NCBI GenBank assembly: GCA_003226295.1
Contig: CP029803.1
Coordinates: forward strand, 1,669,477 to 1,733,476
Length of the DNA: 64,000 nucleotides
Source: Candidatus Moanabacter tarae
GTDB lineage: Bacteria; Verrucomicrobiota; Verrucomicrobiia; Opitutales; UBA2987
Direction: 5' to 3'
The notes under the pieces are model-generated. The model worked only from the letters and a program-made list of their open reading frames with translations, made no database searches and was not told where the DNA came from. This document shows, in pieces, positions 37,559 through 47,082 of the stretch (positions are counted from its first letter, which is position 1; every line of letters starts with the position of its first letter). Made by a program: the position numbers and the translations under genes.

Positions 37559-38998
37559 ATGAGAAATAAAAAAACGGCCCTCCTGTTTCTTCTGCTATCC
37601 TCTTTTCTGCTTCTCTCATGCAAGAGCCAAGAAACTATTATGGTGGAAAAAATAGCAGAAGCCAACGAAAATCTGTCGGAAGGAAAGCTAGATCAGGCCA
37701 TAGGATTACTAGAGGCTCTCGATTCTCGCTACGAGAGGGAGGTAGAGATAAAGGAAGCATTAGCATTCGCATACGCGGAGAAAAAGGATTATGAAAGTTC
37801 TGCACAAATGTTTTCGGAAATCGTCGGGCTAGATGACAACAAGGCTCATTTTCTACTAAATGCCGCCAACATTTTGGAGAATGCCGGGAAACTGGAGGAA
37901 GCTGCCGGAAAATACGTAGAATTCCTTGAGCACAAACCCGAGTCCTCACAGGGCTGGAGAACACTAGGCCGAATTAACAAAGATTTGAACAAACCGAGGG
38001 AGGCGATAAAATACTACCTCGAAAGCTACCGCATAGTGCCCAACGGGAAAAGTGCCGTCCAGCTCGGAAATCTCTTCGCTAAATTGGCTAATATCCCTAA
38101 CTCAGAAAGTTGGTACCAGACTGCTATCGAACTCAACGACGGGAATGAGCTCGATGCTCTCCTAGGTTTGCTGTCAATCGCCTTGGAGAAAAACAACCCA
38201 GAGTACGCTCATAAAATTGTTTTAAATTTGGATCAGGCTCACCCAGGAGAGCTCGATGTCTCCAATTTCGCTTCGGTTCGGTCTGATCTCGCGCGTTGGA
38301 AAGAACAACAAGATGCACTGAAAAGGGAACTTGAAGAACAGGAAAAATTGGCAAACGAGCTTAGAGAAAAGGCCGCAGCGGCACGCCGAGCCGAGAAAGA
38401 AGCAGCGGCACGTCGAGCCGAGAAAGAAGCAGCGGCACGTCGAGCCGAGAAAGAAGCAGCGGCACGCCGAGCCGAGAAACAGCTCATGGCAAAATCAGAT
38501 GAAGAGCATGAATCAGAAGCCGAGAATCCCCTCACTTCCCTGGCAAATGCTCGGCATCTCAAGTCCGAAGGCCTTCTCGATGAAGCCGTTGCCCAGTATT
38601 GGGAAGTAATAAAACTCGATGATACATCCGGAAGTATCTGGAGTGAACTATCAAGTTCTTATCTCCAAGCGGGACAGGAATCCTGGGCAGAGGCAACGGC
38701 ATTGGAAGCTATTCGACGTGACCCTCTCAACTCTCACTTCAATCTTCAATACCTTACCGCTGTACGACTGACCAAGGATCAATTCAGCTATCTCGAGGAA
38801 CTGAAGAAGGCCAAGGAAAAACTTCGGAACAGCCCTGAAATAACACTCGCTCTTGCTAGAGCCTACAGGGAAATTTCAGGAGGCGCTGTTGAGGCCGCTG
38901 CTTTATATCAGGAATTTCTTATTCTTGCCCCAAACCACCCAGATCGGGAGATTGTGGAGGCAGAATTAACTAACCTTCCAGAGACTATCAACCTGTGA
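37559..38998 (+). CDS. TPR-repeat lipoprotein with Ala/Arg/Glu/Lys linker
   Basis: The signal sequence ends in the lipobox LLSC (Cys21). Residues 40-240 form TPR-type repeats (LDQAIGLLEALDSRYE, YESSAQMFSEIVGLDDNKAHFLLNAANILE). A charged linker of four 9-residue repeats (EAAARRAEK) spans about 272-307, and more TPRs follow to residue 479 (LDEAVAQYWEVIKLDD). Such lipoproteins act as periplasmic scaffolds, for instance in secretion, polysaccharide export or envelope assembly. It precedes dnaG by 105 bases but probably does not share its operon. Partner unknown. Confidence 0.7.
   Translation: MRNKKTALLFLLLSSFLLLSCKSQETIMVEKIAEANENLSEGKLDQAIGLLEALDSRYEREVEIKEALAFAYAEKKDYESSAQMFSEIVGLDDNKAHFLLNAANILENAGKLEEAAGKYVEFLEHKPESSQGWRTLGRINKDLNKPREAIKYYLESYRIVPNGKSAVQLGNLFAKLANIPNSESWYQTAIELNDGNELDALLGLLSIALEKNNPEYAHKIVLNLDQAHPGELDVSNFASVRSDLARWKEQQDALKRELEEQEKLANELREKAAAARRAEKEAAARRAEKEAAARRAEKEAAARRAEKQLMAKSDEEHESEAENPLTSLANARHLKSEGLLDEAVAQYWEVIKLDDTSGSIWSELSSSYLQAGQESWAEATALEAIRRDPLNSHFNLQYLTAVRLTKDQFSYLEELKKAKEKLRNSPEITLALARAYREISGGAVEAAALYQEFLILAPNHPDREIVEAELTNLPETINL
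38372..38479 (+). repeat. Four 27-bp tandem repeats within the TPR lipoprotein gene
   Basis: The unit GAAGCAGCGGCACGTCGAGC plus CGAGAAA recurs four times in phase (27 bases, 9 codons, encoding EAAARRAEK), the first unit starting GCCGCAGCG. Units differ at one or two bases (CGT/CGC), so it is a recent in-frame expansion likely to vary in length between strains. Confidence 0.9.
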
Positions 38999-39103
38999 AA
39001 ATAGTGCAACCTTTTGAATCGGTACTGATAGAGAATTACTACTTAAGACAGCGAAAAAGAGTTTAGCAATGTTGAGAAGTTTCAAATCCGACCGATTCTT
39101 GGA

Positions 39104-40966
39104 ATGCCAATAATTGCGCGCAGTTGCATTGAGGATATCAAAAACAGGGTTGACCTATATGATTTGGTTAGCCCAGTTGTCGCCCTCAAACGTTCCGGAC
39201 GGAATTATGTGGGCCTGAGTCCGTTCAGCAATGAAAAGACACCTTCATTTTACGTCTTACCTGAGAAAAACATCTTCAAATGTTTCTCAAGCGGCCATGC
39301 CGGCGACCTTTTTAGATTTGTGCAGCTACACGAGAAATTACCCTTCGTGGAGGCAGTAGAAGCAGTCGCTAATCGTTTCAGCCTTACTCTCGAATATGAA
39401 GATGGCTCTTCAGCACCTCGAGAAACTCGTTCACGGCGGAAAGAGATCCTTGAAATCCATGAATATGCAACCGATTTCTTTCACCGAAAATTTCTTTCCT
39501 CCAATTCTATTGGTAATGCGGTTCAATCCTACTGGGTAGCAAAACGGCAATTCCCTATTGAAATTGCCAAAGAGCACAAGATCGGGTTCTCCCCAATCGA
39601 TGGAACTGAACTTAACCAACTTGTTTGTAAAAAGGGGTTCAGCCTAGAGGCCATCAAGCAATGCGGGCTTTTTTATTTCCGAGAGGACGAATCCGAACCG
39701 GCTCGTTTCCGCCCTCGCTTCCGCGGAAGGCTGATGATTCCCATTCGCGACTATCAAGGCCAAGTCATCGCATTTACTGCCCGCGAACTGGAAATGACGC
39801 CCAACGAGAGCTCCTCTCGCAGGGCGAAGTATATCAATTCTCCAGAAACTCTAGTCTTTAACAAAAGCCGAGTCCTATTCGGCCTTGATCACGCTCGTCA
39901 CTACATTGATAACGTCGGAAATTTTCTCCTCGTAGAAGGTCAACTCGATGCTATTCGTGCTTGGCAATTTGGTTACCATACTGCGGTCGCACCCCAGGGA
40001 ACATCTATCACGGAAGATCAACTCCTTATCCTAAAACGCTATACCAACTCCATCGACTGCCTTCTAGATGGTGATGAGGCAGGGCGCAAGGCGGGTTTGC
40101 GGGCAGTTCCAATGGCATTTAAGACAGGTCTTGAATTCAAGTTTCTCACCCTTCCCCAAGACTCCGACCCCGATTTATTGTTTCGGCAAGAAGGTGTTTC
40201 TGCTATTGAATCACTTAACCGTCGGAAAGAATCCGCTTTGGCCTTCGCTATTCGCACTCTCCTTCCAGATAAAACCCCTTCTCCTCCGGAGGTAGCCCGT
40301 ACCCTCTCCGGCCTTTTTGAAATGATAAACAACTGTGAGCTAACAGTAGCCCAGGACGGATATCTGGCTGAGGCCGCTACCCTTCTTAAGATCGACTTTG
40401 ATTCTGCTCGTCACGACTTCCACCGTTTTCAATTCCGAAAAGGGAGAAAAACTAGAAATTCAGTCTCCCCGCATTCTGGTGAAACGTTGGAAGAAAATAG
40501 CCCCGGAATGTTGACAACTGCTGATTATGAGCTACTTTTGGTGGTTTTTCATCACAAGGAACTTGCTGATTCGATTTCAGAAGTCATTGATCTTGAATGG
40601 ATTGACGAATCTACTTTGCATGGGAAAATACTTATCCGGGTGTTAGCTGCGGCGTACGAGGGCACGTGGGACGGTCCGTTGAATTCTGACGACCTGCTGG
40701 AAAACGACGAAGAGAGAGACTGCATCTATACAATAATGGCGAGAGAATCCCCCTTTGATGACCCTGTTGCTAAGACTAATGATTGCATGCACTCACTATT
40801 CCAGAGGTACATAAATATGCAGAGTAAAGAAATAGAGGCTCAAATCTCTGCTCTGCCATCGCCTTCAAAAGACTATCCTAATCTTCAGCGCCGGCTTATA
40901 GAGCTCCGCCGTTCTCGGGATCAAGTCTCAAAATTCCATCTGCCCGCTTCTACTCAAATCGATTGA
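39104..40966 (+). CDS. dnaG: DNA primase DnaG with degenerate zinc finger
   Basis: DnaG makes RNA primers for DNA replication. The N-terminal zinc-binding motif that usually reads CPFHxEKTPSFxV...CFGCG here reads SPFSNEKTPSFYV (39-51) and KCFSSG (59-64), so three of the four metal ligands are lost while the rest of the fold is conserved. The catalytic core is intact: RFRGRLMIPIRD, the TOPRIM EGQLDAI (278-284) and DGDEAG (322-327). A C-terminal domain of about 180 residues, which binds DnaB, is present but divergent. It is followed after 6 bases by rpoD, as in the macromolecular synthesis operon (rpsU is absent). Confidence 0.95.
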   Translation: MPIIARSCIEDIKNRVDLYDLVSPVVALKRSGRNYVGLSPFSNEKTPSFYVLPEKNIFKCFSSGHAGDLFRFVQLHEKLPFVEAVEAVANRFSLTLEYEDGSSAPRETRSRRKEILEIHEYATDFFHRKFLSSNSIGNAVQSYWVAKRQFPIEIAKEHKIGFSPIDGTELNQLVCKKGFSLEAIKQCGLFYFREDESEPARFRPRFRGRLMIPIRDYQGQVIAFTARELEMTPNESSSRRAKYINSPETLVFNKSRVLFGLDHARHYIDNVGNFLLVEGQLDAIRAWQFGYHTAVAPQGTSITEDQLLILKRYTNSIDCLLDGDEAGRKAGLRAVPMAFKTGLEFKFLTLPQDSDPDLLFRQEGVSAIESLNRRKESALAFAIRTLLPDKTPSPPEVARTLSGLFEMINNCELTVAQDGYLAEAATLLKIDFDSARHDFHRFQFRKGRKTRNSVSPHSGETLEENSPGMLTTADYELLLVVFHHKELADSISEVIDLEWIDESTLHGKILIRVLAAAYEGTWDGPLNSDDLLENDEERDCIYTIMARESPFDDPVAKTNDCMHSLFQRYINMQSKEIEAQISALPSPSKDYPNLQRRLIELRRSRDQVSKFHLPASTQID

Positions 40967-40972
40967 TTTATT

Positions 40973-42766
40973 ATGGCCCCAACAAAGACAAAACGAACTT
41001 CAAAAAGAGCTTCCGGGACTAAAAAGACCAAAGGTCAAAAAAAAGCTCTCTCCGCTAAAGAAAAGGCTAAGACTAAAAAGGCACCCATTCTTAGTGACGG
41101 GAGTCCGAAAACCGCCGTCATCAACGATAAGATTCGGGAATTGATCAAGTTGTCGAAGGAACAGGGATACCTTACTTTCAAGGACATTAATAAAGAGCTT
41201 CCCAAAAGTATCAATGCCCCTGATGAGATCGAGAATGTTATTTCAATTCTTGAAAATCTGGAAGTTGACATCATCGATTCGGAGGATGTTGAGCGCTATA
41301 AAAAGCGCCTCGAAGATAATACTGAGACACAGCTTACGAGTTCACAACTCGACATTCTCGACGATCCGGTACGAATGTACCTGAAGCAGATGGGGCAGGT
41401 GCCGCTCCTCACTCGAGAAGAAGAGGTTGCTATTTCAAAGCGAATTGAAAATGCGGAGCAGAGAGCCCAAAACGAGCTTTTTTCCGTCGGCTTAGCAACT
41501 CGCTTTCAGATCGATCTAGCGAAAAAGCTTCTCAATCGTGAAGAACGTTTTGATCGAATAGTTCTCGATAAAAAAATTGATAGCCGGGAGCATTATTTCA
41601 AAAACCTGTCAAAGTACATCGCGCAAACTGAGGAAATTGATGCACGGATGGAAAAGGCTTGGAGTGATTCTTTTCGTGCTAATACAGAGCCAAGTCGTAA
41701 AAGGGCGATTACCCGATTCCATAAGTACGAAGCGAAGCTCAGACCTGTATTGAAGAAATATTGCTTTAAACTAAAAATCCTGGAGGAATATCTTCACAGC
41801 CACGATAAAAGCATCCGTAAAGTCAGGTCCGAATTAGAACATCTCCGCTTAGCAGAATTAGCCCGAACCAGTCGACATCGGGCTATCGACACGAAAAAAA
41901 TTAAAGCGCGCTTGAAAAAATTTCACGATAAGATGCGCATCGAGCCAGCCAAATTTCTTCAAATCGTACAGGATGTGCGAAAAGGAATGAGGCAGGCCCA
42001 CAGGGCAAAAACGGAAATGGTGGAAGCCAATCTGCGTCTGGTCATCAGTATCGCAAAAAAGTACACTAACCGTGGTCTCTCCTTTCTTGATCTAATCCAA
42101 GAGGGCAATATGGGGCTAATGAAAGCAGTCGAGAAATTTGAGTATCGGAGAGGGTACAAGTTCTCCACCTACGCTACATGGTGGATTCGCCAGGCGATCA
42201 CCCGGTCCATTGCTGATCAAGCCCGTACTATCCGAATTCCTGTTCACATGATTGAAACACTAAACAAGGTCATGCAGGTCCAAAAACAACTCCTTCAAGA
42301 ATTGGGTCACGAGCCAACTGCCGATGAAGTGGCGGAAGAAATGCAACTACCGGCAGAAAGGGTACAAGCAGTTATGAAAATGGCTCAGCAGCCGATTTCT
42401 TTACAAAGTCCAGTCGGGGAAAGCGATGACACCAATTTTGGCGATTTCATAGAGGATAAAGGTGCTGAAAACCCATATGACATGACAGCCTACAGCCTTT
42501 TGAGAGAAAAAATAATGGACGTACTCGATAGCCTAACCGAGCGGGAACGAAGAGTCTTATCACTTCGCTTCGGCCTGGTTGATGGATACAGCCGCACTCT
42601 TGAGGAAGTAGGCCGGCAATTCAATGTCACTCGAGAAAGAATTCGCCAAATTGAAGCAAAGGCCTTGCGCAAAATGAGACATCCTACACGCATCCGACAA
42701 CTCCATGGGTTCTTTGAACCGGATTCTGCCGGCCGTCAACTTGAGGCTTCGCCTAAACGAGCGTAA
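40973..42766 (+). CDS. rpoD: RNA polymerase primary sigma factor RpoD
   Basis: This sigma-70 directs RNA polymerase to housekeeping promoters. The N-terminal 40 residues are lysine-rich ([20 protein letters not shown]), followed by a region 1.1-like domain ([23 protein letters not shown]), region 1.2 [22 protein letters not shown], a non-conserved region of about 200 residues, region 2 ([33 protein letters not shown]), region 3, and region 4 ([39 protein letters not shown]). The length of 597 is normal. It starts 6 bases after dnaG and is followed by tatA after 32 bases. Confidence 0.97.
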   Translation: MAPTKTKRTSKRASGTKKTKGQKKALSAKEKAKTKKAPILSDGSPKTAVINDKIRELIKLSKEQGYLTFKDINKELPKSINAPDEIENVISILENLEVDIIDSEDVERYKKRLEDNTETQLTSSQLDILDDPVRMYLKQMGQVPLLTREEEVAISKRIENAEQRAQNELFSVGLATRFQIDLAKKLLNREERFDRIVLDKKIDSREHYFKNLSKYIAQTEEIDARMEKAWSDSFRANTEPSRKRAITRFHKYEAKLRPVLKKYCFKLKILEEYLHSHDKSIRKVRSELEHLRLAELARTSRHRAIDTKKIKARLKKFHDKMRIEPAKFLQIVQDVRKGMRQAHRAKTEMVEANLRLVISIAKKYTNRGLSFLDLIQEGNMGLMKAVEKFEYRRGYKFSTYATWWIRQAITRSIADQARTIRIPVHMIETLNKVMQVQKQLLQELGHEPTADEVAEEMQLPAERVQAVMKMAQQPISLQSPVGESDDTNFGDFIEDKGAENPYDMTAYSLLREKIMDVLDSLTERERRVLSLRFGLVDGYSRTLEEVGRQFNVTRERIRQIEAKALRKMRHPTRIRQLHGFFEPDSAGRQLEASPKRA

Positions 42767-42798
42767 CTTTCTCTATTTACACAACGTTTCTTTTAGAT

Positions 42799-43131
42799 AT
42801 GGTACCGCCCCAAATGGTAGAAAGTCTCACACCCTCACAACTGGTGGCTTTCCTCCCCAACATTGGGACTACCGAACTGATAATTATTTTCTTTGTAGTC
42901 CTTTTACTCTTTGGAGCAAAGAAGCTTCCTGAGCTAGCCCGGGGGATGGGAAAATCGATTAAGGAATTCAAGAAGGCAACCTCGGAGATTGAGGATGAAG
43001 TACGAACCGCCATTGAGTCATCCGATACCGATGCAACTCCCCCATCGTCCAATTCTTCTCACTCTAAAGACGATGCAACTGCGACAAATCCTAAAGAGGA
43101 AACCGAGGAGCAGAAGGCAAAAGAGTCCTAA
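42799..43131 (+). CDS. tatA: Sec-independent translocase subunit TatA/TatE
   Basis: TatA forms the pore-like oligomer that moves folded proteins with twin-arginine signals across the inner membrane. The 110-residue protein has a short membrane helix (about 25-40, [15 protein letters not shown]) with the [23 protein letters not shown] hinge and amphipathic helix that define the family, then an acidic, Ser/Thr-rich cytoplasmic tail. Codon 6 (MVESLTP) is an alternative start. It follows rpoD by 32 bases and may be read with it; tatB and tatC are not in the window. Confidence 0.93.
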   Translation: MVPPQMVESLTPSQLVAFLPNIGTTELIIIFFVVLLLFGAKKLPELARGMGKSIKEFKKATSEIEDEVRTAIESSDTDATPPSSNSSHSKDDATATNPKEETEEQKAKES

Positions 43132-43228
43132 AATTCTCTCCAGGTAAACCTTTTCAGAAAGTTGCCTATGATTCAGCTTTTTTTACGTGTCCGCGGAGAG
43201 GAACTTAACGCTCAACTCGGACGGAATC

Positions 43229-43720
43229 CTACAAACACGCTTTGAGTTGCTCCTCGACCCGTGTGACTGATTCCGCTGTAACGTCAACGCTGGGAACAGT
43301 AAATTTTCTCCCAAGTTTCCTCATTAAGTAGGTCTGAGGTTTGCCAGGTTCCGCCCGCCCTACCGGTTTCAGTATACGTTTGCGTTCCAGCATGATCGCA
43401 AATAGGTATTTAAGTATGGCCTTTTCCTCCAGCTCCCCGTCCTCATCGTCATAAAGAGAGAGGAAAAACTCCTCAACAGACGCAGTCTCTCCACTAGTGC
43501 CCTCAGAATTATCTTCTTCCTCATTCAGCCAACTCCCCCACCAACCCAAAACAACGCCGGGCGATTGGTATATCTCCTTCTCCTCGTCCAGAATATCGGC
43601 ACGAACTAGATTCCCCTCTTCGGTCCGGACAAGGAAACTAATGATTCGCTCTCCTTTAAGAAACTCCCTTCCAGAATGTTCGGAGTGCTTTGATAAGGAC
43701 TTTACCTGCCAGTCGGTCAT
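43229..43720 (-). CDS. Conserved hypothetical acidic protein
   Basis: The 163-residue cytoplasmic protein begins MTDWQVKSLSKHSEHSGREFLKGERIISFLVRT and contains LERKRILKPVGRAEPGKPQTYLMRK. I recall related unnamed proteins in Verrucomicrobia with the pattern Gxxf-GDRVVxFLV near the start and LERKRxLrPVG near the end, but no function is known. There are no motifs for metals, nucleotides or membranes. It is convergent with tatA and has its own start ATG at 43720. Predicted alpha/beta with an acidic middle. Confidence 0.5.
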   Translation of the reverse strand: MTDWQVKSLSKHSEHSGREFLKGERIISFLVRTEEGNLVRADILDEEKEIYQSPGVVLGWWGSWLNEEEDNSEGTSGETASVEEFFLSLYDDEDGELEEKAILKYLFAIMLERKRILKPVGRAEPGKPQTYLMRKLGRKFTVPSVDVTAESVTRVEEQLKACL

Positions 43721-43916
43721 TATAAAAAATTAGGTTAGACTCATCATAATAGCTGAGGACATAGGTTACGGCTAATCCCGCTTTCCAGGAAGAAGAATAA
43801 CATCCGGAATGTTATAGATTTCCGTTCATCTTATTGCCTCAATATCAACTTTTCGTAAACACGTTTTTGCAGTTTACTTCCTATTTCCTTCAAATCCACT
43901 GATTATCAAAATTCTA

Positions 43917-44504
43917 ATGACCCTCCATAATAAAAGAACCGGAATTGCTGCACTTATTGTAATTGATGTACAGGAAGCCTTTCTGAAGACCCTTCATAAT
44001 CCATCAGCCTTCCTCCACCGATGTTGTTTTGCTTGTAGGGCCGCCTCCCTTTTAGAGGTCCCAATAGTAATAACCGAGCAGGTGCCTGAAAAATTGGGCT
44101 ATTGTCACTCTGCTATCATCGACTCCGCTCCTGTCGCTAAAGTATTTCCAAAGGAAACCTTTTCAGCCATGAAACTAGTAGAGCTAATTCAACACCTCGA
44201 AGAATCGAATGTTGAGCACCTCATTATGGCCGGCTTAGAAACTCCCATCTGCGTATATCAATCGGCGATTGAAGCGCTACGTCTCAATTTTAATGTTACT
44301 CTTCTGACAGACTGTATTTCCGGACGAAGGCAGGAAGATGCTTCTACAGTGTTGAACTATCTTGGACGAGAATCAAATTGTCACCTTTTACCTTCTGAAT
44401 CAGTCTTTTACAGCCTTTTAGAGGATGCAAACCACCCAAAATTCAAGGATTTTACAGATCTAGTGAAAGCCTTCCACAGTCCTCGACAAGAGGAGTCAAG
44501 CTAA
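43917..44504 (+). CDS. Isochorismatase-family cysteine hydrolase
   Basis: The 195-residue protein has the family catalytic triad Asp (LIVIDVQEAF), Lys (VFPKETFSA) and Cys (AGLETPICVYQSA). Members hydrolyse isochorismate, nicotinamide, ureido compounds or other amides; the substrate here is unknown, and the short form resembles YcaC-type hydrolases. It precedes the YhaM-like gene by 4 bases on the same strand, so the two are probably one transcript. Confidence 0.85.
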   Translation: MTLHNKRTGIAALIVIDVQEAFLKTLHNPSAFLHRCCFACRAASLLEVPIVITEQVPEKLGYCHSAIIDSAPVAKVFPKETFSAMKLVELIQHLEESNVEHLIMAGLETPICVYQSAIEALRLNFNVTLLTDCISGRRQEDASTVLNYLGRESNCHLLPSESVFYSLLEDANHPKFKDFTDLVKAFHSPRQEESS

Positions 44505-44508
44505 CAAG

Positions 44509-45498
44509 ATGAAATCTCCCACCATTGCTGAGCTGCAGAGTAGCGATCGTAGTGAGAGCGTTACTTTTGAAGCGATTTTTCTATTCCGAAAATCAGCTGT
44601 TAAAAGAGCCAGAAACGGGAACGAGTTTCTGACCGTTGAACTCGGCGACTGCACAGGCAACTTTCAATTTGTCTGCTTCAACGACAACCCAACACGTAGT
44701 TTCTTTGGTAATACTGAACCTGGAACTCCAGTCAAAGTTTCAGGCCACACCGACTTTTACGAGGAGCGATTCTCGCCTCGAATCCATACCGCTCATTCGA
44801 TATCTGAAGAAGAACTGTCGGACTCGAGTTTAATGGAGCGCTTGGTTGCTTCTTCTGTCGAAAATTCAATTGACCTCTGGAATGAGTTGATCGACTACAC
44901 CAACCAGATTAGAGAGGACCGGCTGAGGAAAACAGTACATAAGGTTTTATCTGAAACAGAAATCGAACTGAAATTCATTCCTGCCGCAATTTCGATGCAC
45001 CACGCATATCGAAGCGGTCTTCTCGAGCACACCGTTAACCTTTGCCGCGCTTGTATCGCGCTCCTCCCCCACTACCCCGACATAAATAAGGACTTGGCTT
45101 TAAGTGGAGTCATAGTCCACGACATTGGAAAAACAAAAGAATACACCCACCACAAACAGGGGCTTGCAACCACCCGCAGTCGGATCGGAATTCTCCAAGG
45201 ACATGTCGTACTTGGCTACAGGATCGTACGAAAAGCCGCAATTCAGTGTGAGCTCTCTCCGGAATTAATCGAGCGTCTTGAACACATTGTTCTCAGCCAT
45301 CAAGGAGAACTTGAATGGGGTGCAGCTTGCATGGCTTCGACCCCTGAGGCTGTCTTCGTCTCAATGCTCGATAATCTCGATGCCAAATTAGGAATGGTCC
45401 AACAGGCTATCCGAACCTCTCTGCCAAATCAAGAGTTCTCAGAGTACCTTCCCGGGCTCAAGTCAGCCCTCCTCCTTCATCTCAACCCAAAGTCTTAG
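44509..45498 (+). CDS. YhaM-like 3'-5' exoribonuclease (OB fold plus HD domain)
   Basis: The 329-residue protein has an N-terminal OB-fold nucleic-acid binding domain (about 20-110; GNEFLTVELGDCTGNFQFVCFND) and a C-terminal HD domain with HHAYRSGLLEHTVNLCR and VIVHDIGKTKEYTHH, as in Bacillus YhaM, which degrades single-stranded RNA and DNA from the 3' end. The final block LDNLDAKLGMVQQA is typical of YhaM. It lies 4 bases after the isochorismatase-like gene. The hairpin TTCCCT/AGGGAA at 45637-45657 between it and the convergent fmdB-like gene may end transcription. Confidence 0.85.
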   Translation: MKSPTIAELQSSDRSESVTFEAIFLFRKSAVKRARNGNEFLTVELGDCTGNFQFVCFNDNPTRSFFGNTEPGTPVKVSGHTDFYEERFSPRIHTAHSISEEELSDSSLMERLVASSVENSIDLWNELIDYTNQIREDRLRKTVHKVLSETEIELKFIPAAISMHHAYRSGLLEHTVNLCRACIALLPHYPDINKDLALSGVIVHDIGKTKEYTHHKQGLATTRSRIGILQGHVVLGYRIVRKAAIQCELSPELIERLEHIVLSHQGELEWGAACMASTPEAVFVSMLDNLDAKLGMVQQAIRTSLPNQEFSEYLPGLKSALLLHLNPKS

Positions 45499-45636
45499 AA
45501 CAGCACTCGATTAATGGAAAAAACAATCAACCATCACAGCTCAAAATTCAGTACTTCATCCAGACAACCTTATTGGGCATTTCTCTCATTTGATTGCAAA
45601 TCAGCTTCAATTTGAAACTCATCCGATTCAGGAAAC

Positions 45637-45657
45637 TTCCCTAAAGGCTACAGGGAA
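45637..45657. terminator. Candidate bidirectional terminator hairpin
   Basis: TTCCCT (45637-45642) pairs with AGGGAA (45652-45657) around a 9-base loop, followed by CTGATTTTC. It lies in the gap between the convergent YhaM-like and FmdB-like genes. The stem is short, so confidence is limited. Confidence 0.3.
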
Positions 45658-45699
45658 CTGATTTTCAATACTCCTCTCTTAATGAAATGGAATTCTATC

Positions 45700-46023
45700 C
45701 TAATCATTTTTATTGGCCTTTTTAGTTTTTGAAGTGACTCCCTTGCTGTCCTTTTTTGTCTCTTTTTTATCTTCTTTTGTCGTCTCTTTTCCTCCCGGCC
45801 TAGATTCTTTTTCTTCTGCCTTCTTTCCTTCTTGTGATGCCCTCTTGTAGTCGGTTTCGTAGAATCCGCTACCCTTGAAAATTATTCCCGCTCCCGCCCC
45901 GATCAGTCGTTTCACTCTTCGACTCTTGCAATCAGGACACTTCTTTAATGGATCTTCAGTGATTGACTGAAAAACCTCAAACCGCGATTGGCATGCGGCA
46001 CATTCGTACTCATAGGTAGGCAT
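45700..46023 (-). CDS. FmdB-family zinc ribbon protein
   Basis: The 107-residue protein begins MPTYEYECAACQSRFEVFQSITEDPLKKCPDC, a zinc ribbon with two CxxC pairs as in FmdB proteins, followed by a lysine-rich, low-complexity tail (KKETKKDSKGVTSKTKK). FmdB was linked to formamidase regulation, but the family is mainly of unknown role, perhaps in nucleic-acid binding. The tail could bind RNA or DNA. Start ATG at 46023. Confidence 0.85.
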   Translation of the reverse strand: MPTYEYECAACQSRFEVFQSITEDPLKKCPDCKSRRVKRLIGAGAGIIFKGSGFYETDYKRASQEGKKAEEKESRPGGKETTKEDKKETKKDSKGVTSKTKKANKND

Positions 46024-46203
46024 TGTGATACTAATCTCGCCAGGAAAAATTTAATAAGGAATTTCTCTCATCTGAAGGGTTTTGACAACTCAATCTAATT
46101 ACGCCCAAATCCAATTCTGTCGCAATATCCGGTTTCACAAAGGTGAGTCGAATAGGATATAAAGTTGTTTAAGCCAAGTTAAAAAGAAGATCCTTTAAGA
46201 GCA

Positions 46204-47082
46204 ATGGAGATTGAAGAAAAGCTGAGTCAGCTCAAGGCACGTATTGAAACTGGTCTGTCTCAATACGTACCGGACGGAAACACTCGCCCAAAGGTTCTCC
46301 ACGAAGCAATGAATTACAGCCTCAGAATAGGAGGGAAACGGCTGCGACCCACGCTCCTCATACTTGCGAGTGAACTCTATCCAGCTAGGGCCGATCCAAT
46401 CCCTGCAGCTTCCGCGATTGAGTGCCTTCATACTTATTCTCTTATCCACGACGATCTACCCAGCATCGACAACAGTGTTTTGCGTAGAGGACAGCCCTCC
46501 TGTCATATTCAGTTCGACGAGGCCACCGCAGTTCTCGCTGGCGATGCTCTTCTCACCCACTCCTTTGCTCTGCTGGCAGACGCCTATAAAGATCAACCCG
46601 ATCTCGCAACGGCCTTGATCGGTGAGCTCGGCTCGGCGGCCGATAGTCGACGATTGATCGGAGGTCAAATGGAAGACATACTAGCAGAAGATTCTGACTG
46701 CAGTCCCGAGCAACTCGATTACATTCACATCAATAAAACAGCTTCTCTTATTCAAGCTACTTTAGTAATGGGAGTTCGACTGACCTGGGCAGAATCAAGT
46801 CAGCTAAATCTCGCCGCCGAATTGGGACGAAATCTTGGTCTTGCCTACCAGATTATCGATGACATTCTCGATGCGACGAGCGATACCAAGACACTCGGCA
46901 AGACAGCGGGCCAGGACTCAGACCGAAAGAAGAATACCTATATAAAGCTGCACGGACTATCCCGATCTCGAGCAAAAGCCGGAGAGCTTACTACTGCTGC
47001 CTTAGCTGTTTGCGACAAAATGGATGCAGACACAAATCTGCTCACGGCAGTTATAAATCGAATGGAGCATCGAATCAACTAA
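46204..47082 (+). CDS. ispA: Polyprenyl synthase (farnesyl/geranylgeranyl diphosphate synthase)
   Basis: The enzyme condenses IPP with allylic diphosphates to give C15 or C20 isoprenoids for quinones and carriers. The first Asp-rich motif HDDLPSIDN (82-90) and the second YQIIDDILD are present, with the FPP-type RIGGKRLRP block and GKTAGQDSDRKKNTY near the end. Length 292 matches short-chain IspA. The 3' end overlaps the convergent M20 gene by 8 bases. The product chain length cannot be told; the residues before the first motif would decide it. Confidence 0.9.
   Translation: MEIEEKLSQLKARIETGLSQYVPDGNTRPKVLHEAMNYSLRIGGKRLRPTLLILASELYPARADPIPAASAIECLHTYSLIHDDLPSIDNSVLRRGQPSCHIQFDEATAVLAGDALLTHSFALLADAYKDQPDLATALIGELGSAADSRRLIGGQMEDILAEDSDCSPEQLDYIHINKTASLIQATLVMGVRLTWAESSQLNLAAELGRNLGLAYQIIDDILDATSDTKTLGKTAGQDSDRKKNTYIKLHGLSRSRAKAGELTTAALAVCDKMDADTNLLTAVINRMEHRIN

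Noticed and set aside
38372-38479. CRISPR-like repeat
   Set aside because: Units are contiguous, in frame and lack spacers; it is a coding tandem repeat.
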